Shown here in pieces: positions 12,901-24,437 of a DNA stretch of 64,000 nt. Position numbers and translations under genes: made by a program. The notes under the pieces are model-generated. The model was not told where the DNA came from. It was given only the letters and a program-made list of their open reading frames with translations, and did not search any database. Origin of the DNA: Dipylidium caninum (lineage: Eukaryota; Platyhelminthes; Cestoda; Cyclophyllidea; Dipylidiidae); contig QEYB01000911.1 of the NCBI GenBank assembly GCA_017562135.1, positions 124,001 through 188,000 on the forward strand, read 5' to 3'. Each line of letters starts with the position of its first letter. Positions within the stretch are counted from its first letter, which is position 1.

Positions 12901-15198
12901 AAACTCGGAAAGAGAATTATGGAAACATGCGGAAGTTAGGAAACAGAACCTCCAGGTATCAGATTTATGCCACATTTTGGCAAACATAAGCACTTCCAGA
13001 AAAACCAGAGACTAACATAAGTCAAATTTAATGATACATACTTCACGTCATCAAGGAACTTAGAGGTGAGAGTAAAGTTGGAACGGTAGTCCTTCCAAGT
13101 GCGGGTTTTGAACAACTGATCAGCTGGAAAGGCGACATCAAGGATGACCGTATCGTCTTCCAGATGACTGATGTAGTCCCGCAACAACTCCGCAAAATCC
13201 GCCGGTGTCTCCGGTTTACCCCCACCGCTTCCAATACTAGCACCGGCAGCTCCTACACTTCCAACAGTCTCAGTTGTCCCTCCTGGGAGCACACCACTTG
13301 CGCCTGTAGCGTCTTCCGGTGGCAACGATTTCACTGGATCGAAAAAGGAAGCAGATGATAGAGTCGACGCTTTTATTGGTATTTTGACTAAGACTGCCCT
13401 CGGTTATCTCAAAGCTTTCTTATTAAGAAACGGGTTTATTGGAAGCCAAGCAATATTATTCCTTTGCTAATTGAGCAATACTTGGGTAGAACCGAAACTA
13501 GGGAAAAATATGGGCCATAGAAAATTTGGACATTAAAAGGTTAAATATACGTAAAGGCGAAGAGTGTAAAAGCATAATTCCCTTTATGCAGACCTTGCGA
13601 TCTTTGGATTATTTGGCTCTTATAAACTCCGAACGGTACGTTGATAACCCAATTTCAAGTTAACCAGAATGTACGGAAAAAAAGAATGAAAGGTTACGAA
13701 ATTGAGTTAATCATTTTTTAGAGAATTAATGGATTTACGGAATTTCTAGTCACAATGAAAATTTAATGCGGCGGCACAGTCTGATTTTATCTGAGTATTA
13801 ATTATAAAAAAATATGAGAGGTAGGGCATAATAACAGTCCAATCGAGCGACAGAAACTTAACAACCTAACAGAAAATATCCTCATAAATCGAAGAGGCAG
13901 CAACTGTTAAATGGGAAAGAGGCAAGTACATCGAATCCGAAATTGAAACATTTACAAAGGAAAACGCACTTGAAGTGACGAGGACTTTTGCAGAGAGAAG
14001 CTTGAGGGTGGGCACCTCGGCGACGGCGGGGTGATTTAAAAGGGCCTTTATTTTGGGGCGGTTAGCTGGATTTGGATCACAACATGCTTCAATGAAGCTG
14101 CGCTGTTGAGAATCAGTAAGATTAGCCAACATCGCCTTAACTTTCTCTTCTTCTGAACTGGCTTGCGCATCGACTGCCTGGGTCCAGACGGCAATCTAGC
14201 GGGAAGAATATTGGGAGTTCTGAGATATATTACAATACATGGATGTGGAACATAAAATATTCAATATTTGGAAAATAGCAAATACTTTGAGCATCTAGAG
14301 GACATCATTATTCGTAAAAATTTAACAGATCGTCAGCAGTACATTGCGATACTGATGATTCCGTATATAGGATATCAGATAAGAGCGGGGTTGGATTAAT
14401 TTAAGAAACGCAAATTGATATGTATGATAGGCAATAAATTACTTCGAGTGCTAAAACACCGAGCGCATATATGTCAGAAGACGGAGATTTTTGACCGAAG
14501 AAGGAATCGAGCATAACTAAACCAAAAATGGTTACAAATGAGGCCCCATACACGGTCCAACTTTAAGATTTCCCGAACTCTGATAATAGATAGCCTCTTT
14601 CTTTAAATTTCCATGAGTGACGCCAAGATGGTGAAGATAAATAAGTACGGAAAGTAGCTGTCCAATATGTCGCCGCCACAACTAAAAAATTAGCATAACC
14701 TGAGGGCCTTACCAATTTTGATCTTGAGGTAGAGTTACAGAGGAATTGTTTCAGTGTTCCATCATCTAATCTTTCATTTACGAATACCAGTTTTCGAGGC
14801 CCAGAATCATTTTTCGTTATCCATGCATCCAAAAATCGAATCAAAAAGGGGTGAGCTTGTTTTTTGAGTTTTTTAACTACTGTCAGGAACCTGTTATCAC
14901 GTTCCGTTTTCTTCTCTGGCAACATCCTCTCATTCCACATAACTTCCTTCCCAGACTTCGGCTCAATGGCAATAAACGTGTTGTCGACGCCACCTATTTG
15001 TGTTGGCAAGCGTTTGTTCCGCTTGTGAAAGCGGTTATTGTATGATTTTTCAACAATTTTGTCTTCCTCCTCCTCTTCATCCTCTTCATCATCGTCCTTT
15101 TCGTCGGAAGCAACTGAAACAGTCACGCCTACATCAGCTGGTTGAGCCTTTAGATCAGCAGCGGAATCAAGCTGTCTGGATTGTGATTGCTGCTCCAT
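962..15198 (-). CDS. NRBP1: Nuclear receptor-binding protein (NRBP/madm) family pseudokinase with long C-terminal extension
   Basis: NRBP proteins are catalytically dead kinases acting as adaptors in growth control, vesicle traffic and ubiquitin ligase complexes. Thirteen exons: 15198-14713, 14681-14552, 14516-14443, 14195-13970, 13333-13042, 9376-8721, 8010-7961, 6941-6423, 5773-5607, 4793-4622, 3336-3108, 2430-2018, 1291-962. All have usable splice sites and reading phase agrees at all 12 junctions, giving 1247 residues. Family marks: VMWNE in the N-lobe (family VVWNE), THGNL where active kinases have HRD, SSDIYALGVLALE, an NPANRPKIKALLNHPA C-lobe end, then KFLDDVKNGFYPF. The family's C-terminal helical domain aligns with exons 8 and 9 (EERLKRE; then YDRIADLFEGSKCLSSGDKA). 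Exons 10-13 extend past the usual end. An acidic start and a poly-Asp tract are also present. The kinase part is certain; the last four exons rest on phase agreement and could in principle be a second gene. Confidence 0.87.
2018..2430 (-). other. NRBP-like exon 12 with CX2CX18CX2C motif
   Basis: This exon lies in the C-terminal extension of the NRBP-like gene. After a Thr/Gln/Pro-rich stretch it encodes CALC, then 18 residues, then CYHC, at roughly residues 1092-1117. The four-cysteine spacing resembles a zinc-binding knuckle pair. It is followed by an acidic helix-like run (NPEDLFDLHLQ) at the splice donor. I do not recognise the domain. Joined to exon 11 in phase 1 and to exon 13 in phase 0. 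Confidence 0.6.
6423..6941 (-). other. NRBP-like exon 8 with acidic poly-Asp tract
   Basis: This 173-codon exon carries a run of Asp/Glu residues coded by a GAT/GAC trinucleotide array (about 6630-6720 on the plus strand, where it reads as tca/tcg repeats). The tract follows an Ala/Ser/Val-rich segment and precedes VYVQMWFVEERLKRE, which aligns with the start of the NRBP C-terminal helical domain. The tract is probably a disordered acidic linker. Plus-strand open frames across it are shadows of the repeat. Confidence 0.75.
9377..13041 (-). other. Large intron 5 of the NRBP-like gene
   Basis: About 3.7 kb of AT-rich sequence between the exon ending KFLDDVK and the exon starting NGFYPF, two halves of one conserved NRBP motif, so the stretch must be intronic. 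Short open frames in it show no motif and no consistent splice partners. I see no transposon with recognisable coding capacity. Confidence 0.75.
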
Positions 15199-16183
15199 TG
15201 ATTACGAAGAAGCACTGAAAGGTATGTGCGAAGTAATTAAACCGATTAGCCAGAATCAACGGCGGATAACTGCTACGAACGAAATCTAAATAAATCGAGT
15301 CCGTAAGACGGCATAATTGATAAAAAATCATAGGTTACGCCCAGAAGATAAAATCAAATAGGCACTGATATGTGAAAAACAACAGGCAATTTTGAAACAC
15401 AGAAAGAAATATGCAAGCAAGCCGACGAGGCAGCAAACAATTATGAATTTATGAACATGAGAGCGAAAACGGCACTATAGGGCAAGGACCCGCAACAGCA
15501 GCTTTCAAGTAACGTAACAAAAAACCAATAAATTAAAAGCAAAAATAGATAAACTACCATACCTTGTTTTTTAGTTTATGCATTCAGTTCTACTAGGATG
15601 CCGATTTGTAAAAATGTTTTCAGACATTTGCATTAAACGGGTAAACTTCATAAAATTGTTAGTCGACCAATTTATGATGACATTAGGTCCAAGCATGATA
15701 ACGTTCTTACTCGCTTCCACTAGTCTTTACTTCATGGGCAAATTTATATCCCATTCATCAGAAGGTGTCTAACGGTGAAGAAATAAACAACATCTGCTAT
15801 AGCATCCCATTCTGAATTGTAACATGTAACGTCGTCCCACAAATCTTGAAAGTTAGGCGAAGCAGTCAAAAACCTAGGCAAAAATGCCATTCACCCCAAC
15901 CCAAACCAGTTCCCTTTGGCAGGGTCACCATACCCTCGCGATCATCGCAACCAATTAGCGCATCTTCGCCACCTGCCCTGATCCCAGAGACTACGCTAAG
16001 TGCCCACAAGCTGCACCCACTTGGCAAAATGACGACAAACGCACCCAAGGCGCTACTGCCAAGTGCTACGACGAGTCTTAGCGAGATGGACGCAAACCCG
16101 CAAACAAAACAAATTTTTATGTCTTAAAAATCAGCATCCCGCAAAATAAATGCTAATTCAAAAACGCCATAAAAAGTTTATGC
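15199..16183. other. Spacer between NRBP-like and NUP43 genes
   Basis: About 1 kb containing the presumed promoter and 5' leader of the NRBP-like gene and the 3' end of NUP43. A GC-richer patch at 15860-16090 is open on both strands (93 codons on plus, 60 on minus) but shows no motif, so I do not call it coding. Confidence 0.4.
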
Positions 16184-19100
16184 TCAAGACAGCAGTGAAA
16201 CAGATGAGTCTTTAATGGTTTGGAGGGTGCAGTTGTCGCGGCCACAGACAATGAGGTCCCCAGCCAGGTCGAAAGTATTAACATTGCAGAAGTCAGGGGG
16301 ATTCGATGTTGCAGACGACGCCGTCAACTTCTTTTGGCAAATTTGGTGGAAAGACCACGAATCTAAACATTAACACAGAAGTTAACAAAAAAACTCACCA
16401 CTTTCTAAAACGACTAAAGCTGGACTTGGTAAAACTTATGCTTCTGCTCCTGATTATCAGAAAAGCGAAGTCGTTAGAGCAAAAGACCATGAATCAGAAT
16501 CATGTGAACGGAAATTACGATAGATCGCAAGTACGGTGTCTAGTAAATCCGCTTCTGCATAGGATTAAGGGCAATAAAGAAATTAAGCCGAGGGATCCAC
16601 TGAAAAATGTCAATGAGATAACATATCGCTTAACCCTCGAATCTATCTTGTGCGACGAAAATGCACGGAAGACTTACAGTAATAGTTTATTGAAGAAATC
16701 TATGGAAAAACCACTCACACTTGTGCAAATAATTTAACTGGTTGGCAAGTAAATGAAGATGCAAATTCTTTGGCGGAAAATATAACTTTATGCAGTTAAG
16801 TACTGTCCGTTCTTGTCGATGACCTTTTGCCACCGTTCGGGCCGTGTCATGATCCCACATTCTTAATAATTCGAAATTTTGCCATCAAAAAACTGAAGTA
16901 TGACTAAACATTACTAGCGTCTTTAAAATTTTTAACATTCACGGAGTTCTGCATGGAACGACGAAACAAATTGTGGCCTGAAGGCGCATGGTCATGGCCA
17001 CGCGGCGGAGGCGTAAAGACATCCCAACTCAGATCCAATAAGTTTTAGCGAGTGGCCTAAGATGCGTGGGGCTTTGCATTATCGGGGTGAAAAAAAAAAC
17101 ACCCTTTGGTCACTTTTGGTCTCTGCTCAAATTGCATCTCTCACTGTGGCGAATTGTTGAACGCACACGTTTGAATTGATCGTATGATTGGCAAAAGTTC
17201 AGTGTCGAATTCCTTTATAATCTCACCAGACTAACGGCACAACCATTTTGTGGTGAATCTCTGCTTTTGATTTCGTTGCCAGTAAATCTTTTCAGAAACG
17301 GACCAGGTGCGTTGCATCAAATAAATTTCATTAAACTGGTGAGGGAGCCATAGATAAACTTTCTCGATATAGCCATGCTTTTTAATTTTATTTTTCAATG
17401 TATGTATGCGATACGCCGTATTCCTCTCCAATATTATCACGTGTTGTGCTCACGATGATCTGCATCGACAATGACCTTGACTCATGTGGACGGGCGACAA
17501 GGTCTTTGAACATTTCCCAATGAAAAACAATCAGAAAGAAATCGGGCAACCCAATTTTGATATTGTCCTTCTCTAAAGGCTTTATTTCCACGTACAATAC
17601 ATAACTTCTCGCGCTCTTGCGAAGCGTTCTTGCCTTTTTGCAAATAATACACTAAAATACACCTGTAGTGCACGTCTTGTTCCACTTTTAAATTGGGATA
17701 AAAACAAAACTACCGAGCAAAACGATATAACCTTTTTACTATATGAAAGATAGAAGCCAGCAAAATGTGAAAAAAATATGGAGTGTTTTCAACGAAAACC
17801 TATGCTTCGTAAGGATTTAAACCATACTAAAAATAGACGCTCGTGATAGTGAGAGGTGAATAGTAAACAAAGAGCCGCTGAGTAGAGATAAGATGTCTAA
17901 CATCGAAAGGGAAACACGAACCGATAGAAGCGGCTGAGTGAATCCGCATGAGACCAGCTTCCTCTGTAGCGAGATAGAGAAATTGTGGTTGTTGTGGATG
18001 GAAGCGGATCTCCCATACAGCACTGCCTCGACAAGTAAGTTCACTCAGGGGATGGCGCTCTTCGCGAAGATCCCAGATGTAGCTGGTTGTTACCGCGGAC
18101 GTATCGCCTCGACGATTGAGCACACCACCCACTGCCAGCAAATGCGACTGGCCCGGATGTTGAGAGAGACACAACAATGGCCGCGGCTCTCCCGTTCTGT
18201 CATGCAATTAAGCAAAGATGTAACACAATCATTGTGGTAAATGAGTGCTCATGCAGAGTATTTCTACTCCCTTTTACCACGATCACTATAACAGTAGTAT
18301 AACCGGGTCATTGATGCATCAATGGCAATAGTACGCATTATGTTATTATGATTGCGAGATAAATCCCTAGGTCAAGCATCAGTGAGTTTTCAAACAACTT
18401 TACAGTAAGTATAATAATCTCGAGTTGACGCACTTGTGTGAGGTAAAAAATAAGAGAAAGACATACGGGATAATACGTTTCTGGGGAAGATCAGAGGTGT
18501 TGGGAGAACGCAAATCCCAAATATTAAGCTGTCCCAGCTGGTTTGCACTCGCGACACAGGAAGCGTCTATCGATTCAATGGCGTTGATTGTGGATAGATC
18601 ATGACCCAGACCAGCAACTGTCAGTTTGTCTGTGAGGCAGAGAAAAGGAATTTGGTTAAAGCGTCAATAGGATATTGGAGATAGTTGGTAATAAAAATAT
18701 CCCGAAAGTTAAGAAAACAGGGTATAAAAGCGAGTCAACAAGGTAGCTCACATTTAATAGCAAGAAACTCCGTGTCCAGAACGAACAATTCACCACGATC
18801 GTTGCCCACGAAAACTTGTGAAGCATCAGAGGATAAACAGATGTCTGAGATGGGGACGTCGATGCGAAGAAGTTCGTCTGCCGGATTGGAAGGGACGCGA
18901 GACCACCTGCCCACTTCATGAATCTTAAAGGCGTCCTGTTCGGTCTGCGGCAGTACGAGACTATGGATTCCCACAAAACCCATTGAACTACCCGTGAATA
19001 TGAGGCGCGAATCAGCATGGGTCTAGAGAAAAAGCACTGGTATTTACAAAATGAATCAGATGACATGGGTAAGCTAAACAGTGATAAGCTTCCAGGCGAT

Positions 19101-20105
19101 TCACACTAGGCAAAGTAAAACCTTTATGTCACCTATCGTAACCAAATGCAGTGGCAAAATAAGTTACAACAAAACGAGGAACCTATGATTCTGCAAGAAC
19201 ATTATCAGACGCCGCTGAATGTCGGCTTTGCTAGGCAAGAAGTTGGCATTGCATGGATAAGAAAGAATCCAGATGCTCAGTATCTATCAAAAAAGAGTAA
19301 TTTAAACCCGCTCACCATTTCTACAAGCAGGCTGAGTTCGCAAAATACAAATATTGTAAATTACATGGAAGAGTCCATTTTGATCGGAATAGGGACGTCA
19401 TACACACAAAATGTGCTATAAGAACCACTTCAGAATTTTCAAACATACCTCATAGAAAAAATTAAGGTAGGGTGGATAAAAAAGATAGGGGCGTAAAATC
19501 ATTTAAAAAGATAGAAATGTTTACTTGTCTAACGAAAATGCGCAAGGTGACGTACGGACGAGGCGTAACTGGCAGCACGAATTTCGCTAACACAATCAAA
19601 TGGTGCCACAGTTAGAGAGTGAATTTGATTTCGCTGAAGATGAGGCATAGACTATTGAGTCACATGTCCTATCAAGCCTAGGCCCACTTAGTCGAAATTT
19701 AGGAAATTACTAGACGATAGAAGAGATATTAACCTTAAGCTGTTGAACACTGCCCGTGTGCGTCACAGAGCAAACCAAGCGCGGCTCATCGGCTGAATCG
19801 GTAAGGGGAGTCGGCAACCCGTAGTCATCCTCCTCATTCACGAAGTTGGTCCCATATTCCGCGTACCGATTGTACTGCCACACGCAAACACTATTTACCT
19901 TGGAAAATAACCATGGACATAGAAATCACGAAATTTAATGAAAATATTAGCAAGGTCATCGAGAAAGCACAATCACCTCGTCTTGGGTGCTCCCGGTTAT
20001 AACAAGAGGCTCCACTTGGGGACCAAAAACTGAGGAAAAACGAGCGCGGCTTAATTCAAATGGAAGGTACTTTTCTGTCACGGCCGGCCAATGTGACGGT
20101 CCCAT
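16184..20105 (-). CDS. NUP43: Nucleoporin Nup43, WD-repeat subunit of the Nup107-160 complex
   Basis: Nup43 is a beta-propeller in the Y-shaped scaffold of the nuclear pore, also found at kinetochores. Exons: 20105-19977 (ATG start), 19898-19734, 19022-18752, 18629-18467, 18196-17922 and a last exon 16330-16184 ending in TGA. Phases agree through the first five. WD features align with human Nup43: LVITGSTQDE with VCVWQYNR, LIFTGSSMGFVGIHSL, NQLGQLNIWDLRSP, TSYIWDLREERHPLSEL with AVWEIRFHPQQP. The last exon carries NVNTFDLAGDLIVCG, matching human SVNTLDVLGPCLVCG. The exon 5 to exon 6 join is out of phase as drawn, and the roughly 60-residue segment that separates these parts in human Nup43 was not found, so at least one exon between 17922 and 16331 is missing from this model. 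The start lies 342 bp below the CDC23 stop. Confidence 0.88.
16797..17690 (-). mobile_element. Decayed mariner-type transposase in NUP43 intron
   Basis: Fragments in several frames line up in order with mariner transposases. The N-terminal helix-turn-helix part is at 17685-17480 (ILVYYLQKGKNASQERE, then WVARFLSDCFSLGN). The linker is at 17440-17230 (YGVSHTYIEK, HGYIEKVYLWLPHQFNE). The catalytic domain follows (QRPKVTKGCFFFHPDNAKPH), and the C-terminus near 16855-16797 reads RPERWQKVIDKNGQYL. Stops and shifts are frequent. The stretch around the first catalytic Asp (TGDE in active relatives) is deleted, so the element is dead. It sits in the last intron region of NUP43, same strand. I did not define its terminal inverted repeats. 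Confidence 0.88.
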
Positions 20106-20447
20106 TAACCCTGCCAATAAAACCAGAGATTACAAAAATGCAAAGACAAAACACTTGACCTAACCAGTATGTCACAAATTTTACTTCCTCATTGTCACAG
20201 AGTATGTCCGAGACAAACCAATTAAAATATTCGAAAGATGTCTCGTTTACTACACTGTTTCGACGTATGCAGTCAACATTATAACAATTACCAGTTTTTG
20301 GTTTTATACCAAATAATCACACAATCATGCACAAAACGCGGTTGAGCAAACATGAATCGCACCCTTCTTTTTCAAATAACAACAGTTATGTCACAAAAAT
20401 AAAATAGGTCAAGTAAATACAAAAATGCGTAGTCCTTTTGGCCAGAC

Positions 20448-23400
20448 TTAGTCAAAGTCGGCATCATCTGGTTGGTCGGTCGAAGCATCTTGACCATCTG
20501 TGCTACCAATTGCTGCATCACCGCCACCGCCTGAACCGGGAGTAAAGTCACTGTGCCGTAGTCGCTAAGGCAAAATGGCCGAAGATAACTTTTATAGGTC
20601 AGAATCATAGAAATAGCCAAACTCGACTGAAAAGGGGACAGTTGACAGTTTATCCTTTGAAATAAAAGAAAAACCGATATACAGAACAAAAATAAACATA
20701 AACAAAGTCAGTATTTTGAGACTTAGTTAGAAATTTTTGCGATTAGGGTAATAAAAAAGGGGAGGAGAACTTGCGCAAAGTAAAACGATGGGTAATTCAC
20801 GAAATTCCTATAATACATGTCAAATCAGTGTGCAGCTAGGAAGACAAAGATAAAGCAAACCGCTTACTCTTCGGGCCTTCAAGCGTGGTCGTAGACCCAA
20901 ATCCTCTTTTTCATTAGCTAAAAGAGAGACGGATTTCGACATTAAGAAGCTGTTCAAAAACTAAAAGAGCGCGGGTTTTGTTATTTTTAACACTCTCGGG
21001 CCTTGAGCCAAAAGTTGAAGTCTGGGCGCATTAGGAACCATAAGTGTTTGCCCGGAAGGAACAAAGCAACAAATAAACTTTTGACATAAATTTTTCATGT
21101 CAAGATAAGTACCTTGAGTGTTTGGAAGGCCATCTGAAAGTTTTTCAGGGGCCTGTAAATTGCTGGTGGAGGGAACCGAACCAGAGAGGAGCGTGAGTTG
21201 GAGACATAAGGCTTTGGCCTCTTCACGTATCTCCGGAAAATCAAGACACTTGTTTATTGCAATCACTGCATCGTTATGATGTCCGTGCTTGAAGTGGTAG
21301 TTTGCCAGGTAGCGATATGCTTGTCCCAAATCGGCCTCGTTACTGACCTGTGCCAAATGCAAAAGTGAAGGTAACCAATTAGTTATACCATAGTAACCTA
21401 ATAAATAATACTAATTTTTTTAGAGTTAATGACATGGAAGAAGTTGTATCACAACCCATGGAATACCAGACAGCCAAAAGGTCTCAAGGCCAATACTCCA
21501 GGCAAGATAAGAAAAAACATGGAACAAAATTGAACTTCGTACTTAAAAATAAAACAAGGGCCTTTAATTCATAAGGATTTAATGAATACCATGTAAATTG
21601 GACTAAATTAACAATAATCAGGTTTATGAGTTCACTCCTGGAAAATAGCATGGTAAAAAATTTTCGTTGTTTTATCAAGCATTCAGGAATGCCTAAGTGT
21701 CAGGTAATTAACTTTTGTTAATTCAGTCATATGACCGACACATATCAAGATTTGCATGGTATAGAACCGATAGTATCGTCCTTTCTCACATAAATTATTC
21801 ATAAAATTCATTTGAAATCAGTTAAGTCGTGAATTCAAAAGGGGAATAATGGAGGTGCCCAAATTGACTGAGATGGAAAGACAAAAGATCATTATCGCCA
21901 CTTAAAGTTAGAAGGAAACATTTTACAAACATTCAAGTGAAAATAAATAAACGAAAAGATAAACAATCATAAACAATGTAAAGAGATGATGACGAGGCAA
22001 AAGCCGTCTATTATACCCCTCGTGTTTCGCACTGCCTAATGAACTGAGTATGAGCGGCAGCAGCCTCGCAGGATTCTCCGGACTTTTCGAAACACCGTGC
22101 AAGAGCTGTGAGCGCTGAGCCTTCCATGTCGCCCACGCAATAGGCGCGCCAAAAGCACTTCTTTGCCGCTTGTATGTTACCCAATTTTTCGTACATATCC
22201 CCAAGTGCCACGATCACTCTGGAGTCTGTCGGACAGAGGTACTGAGCGCGTCTGAAAGTCGAAAAGATGGCAACCAGTGGATGCTTAACACCAATCTTAA
22301 TTACTATGAAGAGGTTTAATAGCTTCTTAAATTAACCACTTATAACCGCAAATTTCCTGCACAGAACTCTGAAACGCCGCATATATGCCTATAAAACCAG
22401 ATAAAGTTGGTTTCTGTTGGCAGGAATTATAACCAGATAAAACGTTTGATATAAAATTTTCGTACTACTTCGAAAGCTAAGTACGAATTACATAGCTCAT
22501 ACGGCAACGTAATAGGGAAGAATGAGTGGTTACAGAGTTTATAGTCCATAGAGCTCGGCCCATAGGCATTTACTCGCTATTTTACAATATCCAAAAACTA
22601 ACTATGTCTTTATATCTAGCTCAGAAATAAAACTCATAAGCAAAAATTGCTGACATTGTCCATAATGGGTCTCGTAGCTATCGAGACTCCATCCACAAGA
22701 CGATGAAGAGCTAAAATGTGCTGTCCGCGAGGGTGGTTATAATAGCCAACTTGTGCCAAAACATTGAAAACTCTTATCGTAGCAGAAAATCCTAACTAAA
22801 GAATAAAATTAAAACAGATGTAAAAGACAAAAATATGGAAATATGACACCAATTTACAGGAAATCGATGTTTTCAATTAGACCTACTTGTAGTAATACAA
22901 GGCATGTTCCGGTTGTTTGATGAATTCATACAATTGTCCCAGACCATACCAACCGCGGTGATCATGCCGATTATGCAGTATTGCTTGATTGTAAGCATAG
23001 ATAGCCAATTTTAAATGTTGCAACTCTACATACTCGTGTCCTAAAATCGAAAGACGTTCGTTAAATTCACAGAAAATTGCTATTGCCTAGGAATATCGAC
23101 CAACCTAGAAGAATCCATACAAGTGCATATCGCGGCTGTAACCGCAGAGCTCTTTGAAAGTAGAGGACAGCTTTGTCATGCAGACTGCGAAGGCCGTAGA
23201 AGTTGCCAAGAACACAACATGTCTCAGGTCTATATTTATCTATCTCAGCGCACCTCCTCGCCAAGTAGGCAAGCTCATTATGTTCACCTCGTACAAATAA
23301 AACATTGGAGAAGATGTCCGTGTCAGTCAAACGGTAAGGGTCAATAGCGAAAATCTATAAAAAATGAATGATGTGGATTTACGCAGTCAGCCCATATTAT

Positions 23401-24437
23401 AAATTCCACAAAGCAGGGTACCTTTTTGTAGATCTCCACGGAGGTATCCAAATCGCGAAGCCTTTCGTGAGCATCAGCGATATCGGCTTGAAGATTAAGG
23501 CTATTTTGAAATCTACTGTTTGACAAAGTAGTAAGCGTTTGAAAGCGCACGCTCAGACTCCTGTATGTACAACAGAGCCTAAAAACATACACATATATCC
23601 ATAGAAAAATTTATGAATCATAGTTTACCAGTCAAGGATACATACTTTTGCACGGAAGAATTCCAGCATCCAGTTTACATCATCGGAAGATGTAGAAGGA
23701 GGAAAAAAGCGATCAAGAGTTTCTCGATCCTCAAAGAGTTTAGTAAGTTCGGACCATGCAGGCCAAACCAAGGGATCTTTTTTGACGATCTGAGACAGAG
23801 CCTTTAGAGCAACAGTTTGAAAGCCTAGTCGTATTTGGACAAGCGCATACACGTACGACGTATAGACATCGACATCAGACGATAAAAAGTTGGCAGATGA
23901 ATCGTCCTGTATGCTTTTTACATCACAGAAACGCTGCTCCATGTCAGATTTTAAATTCGAAAGCTCATTCCTATAAATTTCAGAAGGCAATGCAGAACCA
24001 CATTTCGCATGATTTGAATAATCCCTGTTCGTGATAGAATCATCGGTAATGTGCTTCTCAATTGACATGTAGCGTGAATAGAAGAGAAGGAAATCTATTA
24101 AGGGATGTGAGTCACGTTTGGGAACCGAGGCGAGTAGGTGAGAACATCTCGCATATTCTCCTGTGTCAAAGTAGCACTTCGCCAAATTGTATTTTGAAAA
24201 GTTTTCGAAAGAAAGACCATTGTATTGGGTAGCGATGAGATCGCCCGGGTGAACTTTTGCGTCCAGCGCATTATCAGACTTTGGTAACTCTTGTTGGATG
24301 GACACCAATAGTTCCGCGAGCCAAGCAGCGCTATGAACAAGACCCCGAACTTGACATTTTGCTAGAGTAGTATGAAGATCATTTTTAACCCTTTCTAGGT
24401 TAATGGACAGATTAGGGGCTCCTTGATTCATGAACAC
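20448..24437 (-). CDS. CDC23: Anaphase-promoting complex subunit 8 (Cdc23), TPR protein
   Basis: Cdc23/APC8 is a TPR scaffold of the APC/C ubiquitin ligase that drives mitotic exit. Exons: 24437-23646, 23578-23422, 23354-23105, 23040-22887, 22251-22017, 21347-21113, 20917-20868 and 20564-20448 (TAA). The expected protein is about 662 residues, against 597 in human. Strong matches: AIDPYRLTDTDIFSNVLFVR, EIDKYRPETCCVLGNFYGLR, KAVLYFQRALRLQPRY, GWYGLGQLYE, DSRVIVALGDMYEKLGN, AKKCFWRAYCVGDMEGSAL, AYRYLANYHFKHG. All junctions are in phase provided one extra base in exon 2 is discounted: the frame ALLYIQESERALSNAYYFVK runs into a stop at about 23518, while the continuation RFQNSLNLQADIADAHERL is in the next frame. 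Exon 2 is 157 nt where 156 would fit. The tail is Gly/Asp-rich (PDDADFD). Spacing suggests possible co-transcription with NUP43. Confidence 0.94.

Noticed and set aside
15846..16127. 93-codon plus-strand frame and its 60-codon minus counterpart
   Set aside because: Both strands are open because of local GC content; neither has a motif or consistent neighbours.
16306..16737. 143-codon plus-strand open frame
   Set aside because: Overlaps the last NUP43 exon on the opposite strand; AT-rich with no domain pattern.
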